DNA of 64,000 nt from contig NZ_CP055156.1 of the NCBI RefSeq assembly GCF_014217805.1, positions 868,001 to 932,000 on the forward strand, written 5' to 3'. Within the stretch, counting starts at the first letter, position 1, and every line of letters begins with the position of its first letter. The stretch is from Adhaeribacter swui (GTDB taxonomy: Bacteria; Bacteroidota; Bacteroidia; Cytophagales; Hymenobacteraceae). Position numbers and translations under genes: made by a program. This document shows, one piece after another, positions 8,410 through 16,733 of this stretch. The notes under the pieces are model-generated. The model made no database searches, had not been told where the DNA came from, and saw only the letters and a program-made list of their open reading frames with translations.

Positions 8410-10125
8410 TTGAAAAATAAAGATATCATCCGGAGCTTCCGTTTAGCGGTTTCGTTGCTGGAGCTACACGACGAAAACCCTTTTAAAATTCGCACCTACA
8501 GCAATGCCGTGGCTAACCTGGAACGGTTAGAAGTGCCGCTGGCAAGTTTAAAAGTGGCCGAACTGGAACATCTGGAAGGTATCGGCAAATCCATTGCGAG
8601 TAAAATTTTTGAATTAAACCAAACTGGTAGTTTTCCGGAACTGGATGCTTTGCTGGCCGCAACCCCGCCCGGTGTGGTAAACATGCTGCAGATTAAAGGC
8701 ATTGGCCCCAAGAAAATACGCGCCATCTGGAAAGAACTGGGCGTAGAAACTACCGAAGATTTGCTGCAAGCCTGCGAAAACAACCAGATTGCCGCCCTTA
8801 AAGGTTTCGGGGCCAAAACCCAGGAAACTATCAAAAACGCTTTACTTTATTCCGAGTCGAGCAAGGGTAAAGTACACTACGCTACCGTAGAAAAATACAC
8901 CGAAGAACTAGTTACTTTTTTAAAAAATAACTTAAATACCGACCTGGTAGCGGCAGCCGGCGAAGTGCGGCGGCGGCTGGAAATCATACAAACCATGCAA
9001 TTTGTAGTAGGCACCGATCAGCCCTTGCAAATACCCGCATTGTTAGCACAACGCCCGGAGTTACAACCCGACCTAGAGAAATCCGGCCCCTTTACTTGGC
9101 GCGGCCACGAAACGCAAACCGGCGTGCAGGTAGAAATAAAAACGGTGGTGCCGGCCTCGTTTTACAATAATTTATTTATTTATTCCGGCGCTCCCGCTCA
9201 CTTAAACGCTACTTACAACGATTCGGCTAGTTTACTGCAATTAGCAAATCAGCAAGTATTTACTTCGGAACAGGAAATTTACGAAAAAGCCGGCTTGGCA
9301 TACATTGAGCCCGAAATGCGCGAAGGCACCCAGGAAATTGAACTGGCCCGCGAAAACCGGCTGCCCGTTTTAATTACCGACGATGACTTACAAGGCATTT
9401 TGCACAACCACACCACGTACAGCGATGGCGCCAATACCTTAGCCACCATGGCCACTTATTGCCGCGACCATGGTTACCAGTACGTAGGCATCTGCGACCA
9501 TTCCAAAGCGGCATTTTACGCCAATGGCCTGATAGAGCACCGGGTAAAAGAACAACACCGCGAAATAGATTCTTTAAACCGCGAATTAGCGCCATTTAAA
9601 ATTTTTAAAGGCATTGAAGCCGACATTCTGGCCGATGGCTCCCTGGACTACAACGACGAGGTGCTGAGTAGTTTTGATTTCGTGGTTGCCTCGATTCATA
9701 GTAATTTAAAAATGGAAGAGAAAAAGGCTACTGAGCGTTTGCTGGGTGCTATTCAAAATCCGTTTACAACTATTTTGGGCCACCCTACCGGCCGATTGCT
9801 TCTGCAACGCGAAGGATATCCCATCGACTACAAAACCGTGATTGATGCCTGCGCTTTTTACAAGGTAATTATTGAAATAAATGCCAACCCGTGGCGCTTG
9901 GATTTAGATTGGCGCTGGGTAGAATACGCCTTAAGCCAGGGCGTTTTGCTAAGCATTAACCCGGATGCCCATAGCACCGCCGGTTACCACGACATGCATT
10001 ACGGCGTGCAGGTAGCCCGCAAAGGGGGCCTTACCAAAGAAATGACTTTTAATGCCTGGCCTTTAGAAAAAGTAAGTAAGTATTTTGAAGAGCGCCGGAT
10101 AAAAGCGCTTGCGGCAATTAAATGA
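8410..10125 (+). CDS. polX: Family X DNA polymerase with PHP domain (PolX)
   Basis: About 571 residues from TTG 8410 (KNKDIIRSFRLAVSLLELHDENPFK); TTG 8401 is an alternative. The N-terminal helix-hairpin-helix/Pol X region (LEGIGKSIASKI, IKGIGPKKIRAIW, LKGFGAKTQETI) is followed by the polymerase palm and a C-terminal PHP domain with HNHTTYSDG, CDHSK, GIEADIL and NPDAHS, whose His/Asp residues bind metals for 3'-5' exonuclease activity. The palm does not show an obvious GSxxR-DxD signature (RRRLEIIQTMQFVVGT instead), so polymerase activity may be lost, as in some bacterial PolX. Role: gap-filling repair. Overlaps the next gene by 4 bp. Confidence 0.9.
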   Translation: MKNKDIIRSFRLAVSLLELHDENPFKIRTYSNAVANLERLEVPLASLKVAELEHLEGIGKSIASKIFELNQTGSFPELDALLAATPPGVVNMLQIKGIGPKKIRAIWKELGVETTEDLLQACENNQIAALKGFGAKTQETIKNALLYSESSKGKVHYATVEKYTEELVTFLKNNLNTDLVAAAGEVRRRLEIIQTMQFVVGTDQPLQIPALLAQRPELQPDLEKSGPFTWRGHETQTGVQVEIKTVVPASFYNNLFIYSGAPAHLNATYNDSASLLQLANQQVFTSEQEIYEKAGLAYIEPEMREGTQEIELARENRLPVLITDDDLQGILHNHTTYSDGANTLATMATYCRDHGYQYVGICDHSKAAFYANGLIEHRVKEQHREIDSLNRELAPFKIFKGIEADILADGSLDYNDEVLSSFDFVVASIHSNLKMEEKKATERLLGAIQNPFTTILGHPTGRLLLQREGYPIDYKTVIDACAFYKVIIEINANPWRLDLDWRWVEYALSQGVLLSINPDAHSTAGYHDMHYGVQVARKGGLTKEMTFNAWPLEKVSKYFEERRIKALAAIK

Positions 10126-11105
10126 AGAAAATACTAGTTCTGCGGTTTTCTTCTATCGGCGATATTGTGCTTACTACACCGGTAGTGCGCGCCTTAAAGC
10201 AGCAATTGCCCGCGGCTCAAATCCACTATGCTACCAAGTACAACTTCCGGAGTATAGTAGAATCGAATCCCTACATCGACCGGGTGCATTATTTGCGCGA
10301 TAACCTGAACGACTTTATTAAAGAACTGCAAGCCGAGCAATTTGATTACATCGTGGACCTGCACCGCAACCTGCGCACCAGCGTTATTAAATTTAAATTG
10401 GGCGTACCCAACAAAAGCTTCCATAAATTAAATTTAAAAAAATGGCTCTTGGTACGCTTTAAAGTAAATAAACTGCCGGACGTACACATTGTAGACCGAT
10501 ATTTGGCCGCTGCCGCTGATTTAGGTGTAGTTAATGACGGCCAGGGACTCGATTATTTTATTCCGGTGCAAGATGAAGTAGCGTTAAGCAGTTTACCAGC
10601 CACGCACCAAAACGGCTATTACGCGTTTGCCATTGGGGCGCAACATTACACCAAAAGGCTGCCCACCGAACGCATCATCGAACTTTGCGCGAAAATAAAT
10701 GCGCCCATTATTTTGTTAGGCGGCAAAGAAGACCAACCCGTAGCCGCCGAAATCACCAACTACTTCCAAAACCAACCAATCAGTAACGAGCAACAAACAA
10801 CCATTTACAACGCCTGCGGCCAGTATAACTTAAATCAATCGGCGTCGCTGGTAAAGCAGGCTATTGCGGTTTTTAGCCACGATACAGGTTTAATGCACAT
10901 TGCGGCGGCTTTTAAAAAGAAGATTTACTCGATTTGGGGCAATACGGTGCCGGAGTTTGGCATGTACCCCTATAAAACAGAGTTTGAAGTATGGGAACGG
11001 CCCAACCTGTATTGCCGGCCTTGCTCTAAAATTGGTTATCGTAAATGTCCGCAGGGACATTTTAAATGTATGCGCGAAATTAATTTCGACTTGCAACTGC
11101 CTTAA
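10122..11105 (+). CDS. Family 9 glycosyltransferase (heptosyltransferase-like)
   Basis: 327 residues. The N-terminal ILVLRFSSIGDIVLTTPVVRALK and C-terminal AVFSHDTGLMHIAAAFKKKIYSIWG are the two Rossmann-like motifs of the GT9/ADP-heptose:LPS heptosyltransferase family. It likely adds a sugar to the lipopolysaccharide core at the inner membrane face. The ATG overlaps the polX stop (ATGA), so the two are translationally coupled, though no functional link is evident. The C-terminus has several Cys (RPCSKIGYRKCPQGHFKCM), a possible metal site also seen in related proteins. Confidence 0.88.
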   Translation: MKKILVLRFSSIGDIVLTTPVVRALKQQLPAAQIHYATKYNFRSIVESNPYIDRVHYLRDNLNDFIKELQAEQFDYIVDLHRNLRTSVIKFKLGVPNKSFHKLNLKKWLLVRFKVNKLPDVHIVDRYLAAAADLGVVNDGQGLDYFIPVQDEVALSSLPATHQNGYYAFAIGAQHYTKRLPTERIIELCAKINAPIILLGGKEDQPVAAEITNYFQNQPISNEQQTTIYNACGQYNLNQSASLVKQAIAVFSHDTGLMHIAAAFKKKIYSIWGNTVPEFGMYPYKTEFEVWERPNLYCRPCSKIGYRKCPQGHFKCMREINFDLQLP

Positions 11106-11179
11106 TTTTTTTCAGCGAATTAAATTTTTTAAATTTTTAGCTTTCCGGAAAATACAATACACGCAAACAGCACGAACCT

Positions 11180-11449
11180 ATGAAAACCAAACTTTGCTCC
11201 CACCTGCAAGCCCTGGACGAGATAAAACCGGCTGATAAGAATTATTGCGAAGAATGCGTGAAAACCAACTCCACCTGGGTGCATTTACGGGTTTGCCAAA
11301 CCTGCGGCAAAGTGCATTGCTGCGACGACTCGCCCAACCAACACGCGTCTAAACATTACCGGGCCACCGAACATCCGGTTATCAGCTCCGGGGAGCCCGG
11401 CGAACGCTGGCTTTGGTGTTTTCCCGACGAGCAATTTGCGGCTTATTAA
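11180..11449 (+). CDS. UBP-type zinc finger protein
   Basis: 89 residues that form almost a single zf-UBP domain: C6-SHL, CEEC, CQTCG, HCCDDSP, HASKHYRATEHPV and W-C. The Cys/His pattern would bind zinc. In eukaryotes this fold binds ubiquitin C-termini; in bacteria the small stand-alone versions have no assigned role. 74 bp after the glycosyltransferase; may share its transcript. Confidence 0.88.
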   Translation: MKTKLCSHLQALDEIKPADKNYCEECVKTNSTWVHLRVCQTCGKVHCCDDSPNQHASKHYRATEHPVISSGEPGERWLWCFPDEQFAAY

Positions 11450-11702
11450 AAACAGGCTTATTTTAAAAATTATCCTGACGTAAGCTTGTAAGCGGTATGC
11501 CTTTGTTTTTATTCTACTTAAAAGTAAACCTGACTGTAATAACCGCTTAGCAGCGCACCTCGAAAAATAAACTTTTGGGCGCTCCCTTAAATTAACCCAA
11601 CCTTTTTTGCTATTCATAGTATCACACCTATATACCGGTAAGTTTAGTTACTACACTAAGTTTCCGGGTTTATTTTTTACTTACACTCTTATTACTAAAA
11701 CT

Positions 11703-11882
11703 ATGAAAAGCTTCAGATACTATTTCTCGATATTGCTGGTATTTCTGGCCCTAACCGTAACCAGTTGCGAAGTTATCGGCGACATTTTTAAAGCCGGTAT
11801 GTGGACGGCCTTTATCGGGATTATTTTAATTGTATTTTTTGTGCTGTGGCTCGTGCGTAAAATGCGTGGTCCGCGTATGTAA
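11703..11882 (+). CDS. Small lipoprotein-like membrane protein
   Basis: 59 residues from ATG 11703 (MKSFRYYFSILLVF). A lipobox-like LTVTSC puts a Cys at about residue 23, and a second hydrophobic stretch (33-50) ends in Arg/Lys (RKMRGPRM). Such short paired-helix proteins are frequent in Cytophagales; function unknown. The longer frame starting at 11607 adds an unlikely N-terminus. Followed by a strong terminator. Confidence 0.65.
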   Translation: MKSFRYYFSILLVFLALTVTSCEVIGDIFKAGMWTAFIGIILIVFFVLWLVRKMRGPRM

Positions 11883-11910
11883 GAAATTATTATTTGTACT
11901 TCTGGTTAAT

Positions 11911-11942
11911 AAAAAAAAGCTCCTATGCAGGAGCTTTTTTTT
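11911..11942. terminator. Bidirectional terminator
   Basis: AGCTCCT (11918-11924) / AGGAGCT (11929-11935) with a 4-base loop, extended by an A-tract on the left and a T-tract on the right. It sits between two convergent genes and can end both transcripts. Confidence 0.85.
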
Positions 11943-11963
11943 ATTAGTAACTAAATTTTTAAA

Positions 11964-12575
11964 TTATTTCGATTTCTCGGGAGGCATGGTACCCAAAATC
12001 CAATCCCACAATGGCGACGATACGCCGTACGCTTTATCGTCGTGTTTGTAGTGGTGAATGCTGTGGTGAATCCATAGGATTTTTAAAAAATTCTTGGGTG
12101 GCGCGTAGGCATGTACCGCGTAATGCACAAACAAGTAAATGGCATAACCAAACAAAAATCCGGACAAAATACCAAACACCGCTGAGCCAAAAATTAGTTT
12201 GAACACAAAAAAGAAAAACGAAGCCAGAAATAAACTCACGATGGGCGGCATAGCCAATCGCGACTTATCTTTCGGATAATCATGGTGATTGCCATGGAAG
12301 GTATACTGGATGTTTTTCTTCATTTCGGTATCGGTATCCATGTGAAACAAGTGCCGGTGTGCCATATACTCCACGAACGTGAACATAAACCAACCCACAA
12401 AGAAAAGCCCTAAAGCCGATAATACCGTAATAAAGCCGTGCATTAATCCGTAATAAATTAAGCCGGCGGCAATAACTATAAAAATAGCAATGGGTACAGC
12501 AATATGCGTACGGGTAAATTTCTCCAGAACAGGATTTTTAAAAATTTGTGCCGTGCCTTTATGATTTGGTTTCAT
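11964..12575 (-). CDS. Sterol desaturase / fatty acid hydroxylase superfamily protein
   Basis: 203 residues with four or five membrane segments and the superfamily's histidine boxes: HRHLFH, HGNHHDYP, HYAVH and HHSIHHYKHDD, which would hold a di-iron centre. It resembles the fatty-acid 2-hydroxylase subgroup (scs7/FA2H-like C-terminus) without a cytochrome b5 domain. A role in hydroxylating acyl chains of Bacteroidota sphingolipids or LPS is plausible inference. Monocistronic. Confidence 0.87.
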   Translation of the reverse strand: MKPNHKGTAQIFKNPVLEKFTRTHIAVPIAIFIVIAAGLIYYGLMHGFITVLSALGLFFVGWFMFTFVEYMAHRHLFHMDTDTEMKKNIQYTFHGNHHDYPKDKSRLAMPPIVSLFLASFFFFVFKLIFGSAVFGILSGFLFGYAIYLFVHYAVHAYAPPKNFLKILWIHHSIHHYKHDDKAYGVSSPLWDWILGTMPPEKSK

Positions 12576-12657
12576 CTGTTATAAACTTGTTTTAAACAAT
12601 TGATTAAACTACTGCTAAAATAAAGATTAGGTTTACTTAATTAAAGTTGCATGGGTA

Positions 12658-13188
12658 TTATTTTTTAACCAGCCATTGGTCTATTAACTGGCATAATTCG
12701 TGGGCGCTGGGATTTAAACTGGCATAGGTAATGGTAGCTTTCGTATAAAACTGTTTACGATGGCTTAATGTTTCAGAAAAAAACTGATGTAGCTGCGCAT
12801 CGGTCTTGCCCGCCAACAACGGACGTACCGCAATTCCTTCGGCTTTCATCCGGGATAATATTTCGGTAATGGGTACTTCAATGTACACGCTAATGCCATG
12901 CCGGTTAATGTAATCCATATTGCCTTCGAAGCACGGCGTGCCGCCCCCGGTAGCAATAATGGCCTGGTCGTATTCTTCGGTAGCTTGCCGCAGCGCCAGG
13001 GCTTCGGTTTTCCGAAACCACGATTCCCCGGTTTTTTCAAAAATTTTCCGCACACTTTTTCCTTCTTTCCGCTCGATGTAATGATCGAGGTCAATAAAAG
13101 GCAACTGCAGGTGCGTAGCCAGTTGGCGGCCCAGTGTGGTTTTGCCCGAACCCGGCATGCCAACCAAATAAATACGATTATCCGTCAC
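12658..13188 (-). CDS. aroK: Shikimate kinase
   Basis: 176 residues. P-loop GMPGSGKT at residues 10-17, DLDHYIE (shikimate-binding Asp), FRKTEALAL (Arg-Glu) and IATGGGTPCF are all present; RPLLAG is the lid region. It phosphorylates shikimate in aromatic amino acid synthesis. A -7 box TACTTTTG lies at 13211-13218 on its strand. Confidence 0.95.
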   Translation of the reverse strand: MTDNRIYLVGMPGSGKTTLGRQLATHLQLPFIDLDHYIERKEGKSVRKIFEKTGESWFRKTEALALRQATEEYDQAIIATGGGTPCFEGNMDYINRHGISVYIEVPITEILSRMKAEGIAVRPLLAGKTDAQLHQFFSETLSHRKQFYTKATITYASLNPSAHELCQLIDQWLVKK

Positions 13189-13210
13189 ACAAAAAAGTTA
13201 AATACTGCAA

Positions 13211-13218
13211 CAAAAGTA
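13211..13218 (-). promoter_or_regulatory. -7 box (TACTTTTG) of aroK
   Basis: Minus-strand TACTTTTG matches TAnnTTTG, 22 bp before the ATG. No clear -33 element. Confidence 0.5.
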
Positions 13219-13335
13219 TTAAGACTTTCTGTAGCATGCCAGAAAGAACGGCATTAGTTTTAGTTCTTAGGGTTAAGTAGCTTATTCTTTAACTGTTAGG
13301 TGGGGGCTGGATGGTATAAATAATTAGATTTTTAA

Positions 13336-13532
13336 AGTTTTTCTTTGGAGTCTGTTCCAGTCTCCATGCTCAGGTGCTACCTAGCTTGATAAGTAACCAG
13401 TTTGCCTCATGGCCGGCAGGCCTCGTTTGGCTCTTTCGGGCGGTCTAAGTTTCCTTTCCTCGACTGCGTCTGCGGAATGTGGCTATGCCACACCGGAACC
13501 TTAGAAGGCCCTCAATAGCCAAACTGGTGTCA
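13336..13532. repeat. 197-bp dispersed structured repeat, copy 1
   Basis: Shares long stretches with 47034-47229, including TTGCCTCATGGCCGGC, CCTCGTTTGGCTCT, TCGGGCGGTCTAAG, CGGAATGTGGC, ACCGGAACCTTAGAAGGCCC and AGCCAAACTGGTGTCA. GTTTGGCT (13425-13432) can pair with AGCCAAAC (13517-13524), CTAAGTTTCC with GGAACCTTAG, and GTGGC-TAT-GCCAC makes a terminal hairpin, so a folded RNA or cruciform is likely. No open frame. Confidence 0.7.
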
Positions 13533-13760
13533 TTTATTCTTAGCCGTTTTTTTAGTTTGCTAGCTAGTCGTTTTTTACTGTTTTACAAGGCTGAAATTTA
13601 GAAAAATTTAAAATTCAACTTTCCTATAAGGGTACACTACTTTAATTTCAATGTAGCTGCTTCGTAGCCAACAAGGTTCCTGCTGAATGACAAAATTTTA
13701 AGAAATTAAATTTTTATGAGCCGGCCATGCAACAAACAACAATAGCCGGGTGCAAAAGGT

Positions 13761-13830
13761 GACGCTAAACTGTTCGAGCGGTCAGCGAGTTTTTAGCGTC
13801 TTGATTTTTTTGGTTCTTTTTGTATCAAGA
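13761..13830. repeat. Tandem hairpins (GACGCTAAA and TCTTGAT stems)
   Basis: GACGCTAAA (13761-13769) pairs with TTTAGCGTC (13792-13800); directly after, TCTTGAT (13799-13805) pairs with ATCAAGA (13824-13830). A related GACGCTAAA...AGCGTC hairpin occurs at 46072-46101. Could act as a terminator, but no gene ends nearby on the plus strand. Confidence 0.5.
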
Positions 13831-13995
13831 CAAAGAGAACAAGAAGCGAGCAATGAAACAACTTCAACTAGCAATCAGAGCTAGTACAGCGGCTATGCGA
13901 ACGAGAACTTTTTAAGCTAAGTTGATTATTCGAAAGTCACGGAAGTAAATCCGCGCCATAGTGTGCGAACGATAATAAACTGGCGTTACACAACC

Positions 13996-15054
13996 CTACA
14001 ACTTAACCCGTGGATCGACAAAAGCATACAGCAAATCCACCAGAATATTAATCAGCACAAATAAAAAGGCAACGAGCAAAGTAGCCCCAATTACTACCGG
14101 AAAATCCAAGTTCTCGACGGCGTGCAAGGTTACGGAACCCAAGCCTTTCCAGTTAAAAATATACTCAATAAAAAAAGCACCCGCCATGAGCGAAGCCAAC
14201 CAACCCGATACGGCCGTAATAACCGGATTTAAAGCATTTTTAAAGGCATGCTGCCAGATTACCCGCCGGTACGATAAACCTTTGGCTCGTGCCGTCCGGA
14301 TGAAATCCTGCGACAAAACTTCGATCATGGAAGCGCGGGTAAGCTGCATAATTACCGCCAAGGGCCGAATGCCTAAAGCAAAAGCGGGTAAAATTAAATT
14401 TTGCCACACCAGGTGCCTTCCGGTAAAAGCATCTATTTCGTAGAGTTGGCCGGTTAAACTCAATCCGGTAAAACTGCTCCAGTAAAAACCGAACGTCATG
14501 GCAATAACAATAGCCGCCACAAATGAGGGCACCGAAATACCCAGCACCGAAGTGGTTACCAAGGCATGATCCAGAAAACTATGTGGTTTAAGTGCCGCTA
14601 CCATGCCCAGGAAAATACCTAGCACGGTTGCCAGCAACATAGCGGCTCCGGCCAGCCACAAAGTACCCACCAAATGGTCCAGCAAAATAGCGGTAACCGG
14701 TTTATTACTTTGGAACGAACGCCGCAGATATGGCGCTTTAAGCACTATTGCTTTGTTGTTTAGGGTAAATAAGCGTTGGTAGTGGTATTTCTGCTGGTTA
14801 TCCGGTGTATCCGGGTGGATAGAAACCGGCGAAACATCGTTGAGGTAATAGAGTAATTGCGCCGGTAAAGGTTTATCTAAACCTAAATCCGAGATAATGG
14901 CTTCGCGGGTGGCAATGTCGTTGCGCTGCCCGGCCAACATAGATACTGGGTCGCCGGGCAAAACGTTAAACAAAAAAAAGACTGTTACTACTACGCCCAC
15001 CATAATCAGCAGGCCGTGTAACAGTCTTTGCCCCACGAAGCGCAGCAAACTCAT
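13996..15054 (-). CDS. ABC transporter permease, OppB/DppB family
   Basis: 352 residues. N-terminal RFVGQRLLHGLLIMVGVVVTVFFLFNVLPGDP is the family signature; a periplasmic loop (about 50-110) and five more membrane segments follow, with the ATPase-contact loop LTRASMIEVLSQDFIRTARAKGLS (EAA-like). It is one half of the membrane channel of a peptide/nickel-type importer; the partner permease, ATPases and binding protein are not in this window. Its ATG overlaps the upstream stop by 4 bp. Confidence 0.9.
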   Translation of the reverse strand: MSLLRFVGQRLLHGLLIMVGVVVTVFFLFNVLPGDPVSMLAGQRNDIATREAIISDLGLDKPLPAQLLYYLNDVSPVSIHPDTPDNQQKYHYQRLFTLNNKAIVLKAPYLRRSFQSNKPVTAILLDHLVGTLWLAGAAMLLATVLGIFLGMVAALKPHSFLDHALVTTSVLGISVPSFVAAIVIAMTFGFYWSSFTGLSLTGQLYEIDAFTGRHLVWQNLILPAFALGIRPLAVIMQLTRASMIEVLSQDFIRTARAKGLSYRRVIWQHAFKNALNPVITAVSGWLASLMAGAFFIEYIFNWKGLGSVTLHAVENLDFPVVIGATLLVAFLFVLINILVDLLYAFVDPRVKL

Positions 15055-16145
15055 AAAAGCTGCTCTACGGTGTTAATATCCGGCGTATCGTTGTAATGCC
15101 ACTTTCCTACTACTTGTCCGTTTTTAAAAAGCATGATTCCAGGATTAGAACGCATCATGGTTTTTAAAACGGTAGCATCGCCGAAGTAATACGGGGCACT
15201 TAAATTGGTTTCGTGCCGGAAGACGTCGTAATCCTGGCTACTGCTGGCCGTAATCACTACGGGTTTAATGTTTTTGCTTGATTTCTCGGCTGCCGCGACT
15301 AATTGGTTTATTTGCGTAAATACCTTTTGATCGGCTTTACTAACGTCTTGCACCAGAATAACTAACTTATTGCCGTTAAATACTTCCTGGGTAAAATCGC
15401 CTTCGTCGTTCCAGATGTTGAAGTCCGTGATTTTAGGGCCATCCTGGGGGTTAAGCGGCACCATTTTTTTAAATTTCCAGGTCGAGTCGGTAGGATAATT
15501 GGTAAATTCTTTTTCTTCGCCGTTTTTTGCCATAATGTATTTGTAGCGCAGCGGAGCCGATGGTTTCATCAAAGCCGGAATGTTGTTGCCTACTTTGTAC
15601 GCCCGAAAATCAACAAAGGGCTCGTGGTTGTACGCGTAAATGCCAATACCAAACGAAATGAGTGCCGTAACGGCCACAAGTACTCCGGCAATCTTGGCTT
15701 TGGTTTCGGGTAAATACCGGCGGGTAGCCAGCAAAATAAAGATTAAAATGAGCAGAATAATATCCTTCGAGAACGACTGCCAGGGCGTTAATTTAATGGC
15801 ATCGCCGAAACAGCCGCAGTCGGTTACTTTGTTAAAATACGCCGAATAAAACGTCAGGAAGGTAAAGAAAACCATCAGCACGAGTAAGCTTACCAGAATT
15901 TGCCGCAAGCGCCAGCGCAGCAGCAAGGCTACGCCCAAAATTATCTCCAAAGCGCTCAGCAGAATAGATAAGTAGAGCGCGTACGGTTTAAAAATTAAAA
16001 AAAACGAGGCAAAATCGGTGGCGAAAACTTCAAAATATTCTTCGAGCTTAATAGCGGTACCTACCGGGTCGTTAATTTTAATTAACCCCGAAAAAATGAA
16101 TAGCCCGCCCACAAAAAGCCAGCTTAACTTGCTAATTACTTTCAT
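15051..16145 (-). CDS. BT_3928-like protein: DoxX/MauE membrane domain plus thioredoxin-like domain
   Basis: 364 residues from ATG 16145. About five membrane segments in the first 190 residues carry KINDPVGTAIKLEEYF and the VTDCGCFGD motif typical of MauE/DoxX-type proteins; the C-terminal part (about 250-364) resembles a thioredoxin-fold domain (ILVQDVSKADQ, GIMLFKNGQVVGKWHY) without a CxxC. Likely a membrane redox or electron-carrier partner; exact role unknown. It overlaps DUF1599 by 14 bp and the permease by 4 bp: one three-gene operon. Confidence 0.82.
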   Translation of the reverse strand: MKVISKLSWLFVGGLFIFSGLIKINDPVGTAIKLEEYFEVFATDFASFFLIFKPYALYLSILLSALEIILGVALLLRWRLRQILVSLLVLMVFFTFLTFYSAYFNKVTDCGCFGDAIKLTPWQSFSKDIILLILIFILLATRRYLPETKAKIAGVLVAVTALISFGIGIYAYNHEPFVDFRAYKVGNNIPALMKPSAPLRYKYIMAKNGEEKEFTNYPTDSTWKFKKMVPLNPQDGPKITDFNIWNDEGDFTQEVFNGNKLVILVQDVSKADQKVFTQINQLVAAAEKSSKNIKPVVITASSSQDYDVFRHETNLSAPYYFGDATVLKTMMRSNPGIMLFKNGQVVGKWHYNDTPDINTVEQLL

Positions 16146-16689
16146 CGGCAGCAAAATCTAGTTTAATAAGTGCAAAAACGGCATAGTTAATCATGTCGCG
16201 GTAATTGGCTTCTACCCCTTCCGAAATTAAGGTGTGGCCTTGGTTATCTTCTATTTGTTTGGTGCGGTACAGCTTCATCAGAATAATATCGGTAATCGAC
16301 GACACCCGCATATCGCGCCAGGCTTCGCCGTAATCGTGGTTTTTAGCCAGGAGCAGTTCAATGTTTTTATTGATGTGCGCATTATACGATTCAGCTACCT
16401 GCGGGGCCGGAATTTCCAGTTGTGTTTCGCCGGCTAAGTCCATTTGCATTAAAGCAATTACGCAGTAGTTAATAATGCCCACAAACTCCGAGGTAATATC
16501 TTCGGCAATTTTCTGCACGCCTTTTTCCTGGATGGAACGGATGCGCTGGGCTTTGATGAAAATCTGGTCGGTAATAGAAGGCAAGCGCAAAATGCGCCAA
16601 GCCGTACCGTAGTCAACAGTTTTTTTAATAAATATTTCGTGGCAGGCCCGTATTACCCGTTTATATTCCGACAGCGTTTGATTAATCAA
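16132..16689 (-). CDS. DUF1599 domain protein
   Basis: 185 residues starting at TTG. Two similar halves are visible: K-TVDYGTAWRILRLPSITDQIFIK...IINYCVIAL and K-NHDYGEAWRDMRVSSITDIILMK...MINYAVFAL, that is, an internal duplication. The helical pattern recalls MazG-like nucleotide pyrophosphatases, but no clear ExxE metal motif is seen, so function stays open. First gene of the operon with the BT_3928-like gene; divergent from folP, 44 bp apart. Confidence 0.8.
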   Translation of the reverse strand: MINQTLSEYKRVIRACHEIFIKKTVDYGTAWRILRLPSITDQIFIKAQRIRSIQEKGVQKIAEDITSEFVGIINYCVIALMQMDLAGETQLEIPAPQVAESYNAHINKNIELLLAKNHDYGEAWRDMRVSSITDIILMKLYRTKQIEDNQGHTLISEGVEANYRDMINYAVFALIKLDFAADESN

Positions 16690-16733
16690 CTTTTTAGGCT
16701 TATTTTAGAGGATTCGTAAACAGATATCCCGGT

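Larger units (their letters stand above)
13189..13995. other. Gene-free region with repeat copy and hairpins
   Basis: 807 bp without a supported gene. It holds the aroK promoter, repeat copy 1 (13336-13532) and the hairpin pair at 13761-13830. The part from 13830 to 13995 (rich in GAAC/AAGAAGCGAG words) shows no frame or motif I recognise and may be the remnant of a mobile element. Confidence 0.6.

Noticed and set aside
13336-13532. Possible tRNA or rRNA fragment, because of G/C-rich folded sequence
   Set aside because: No anticodon arm, T-loop GTTCRA or rRNA signature; the match is to another copy in the window.
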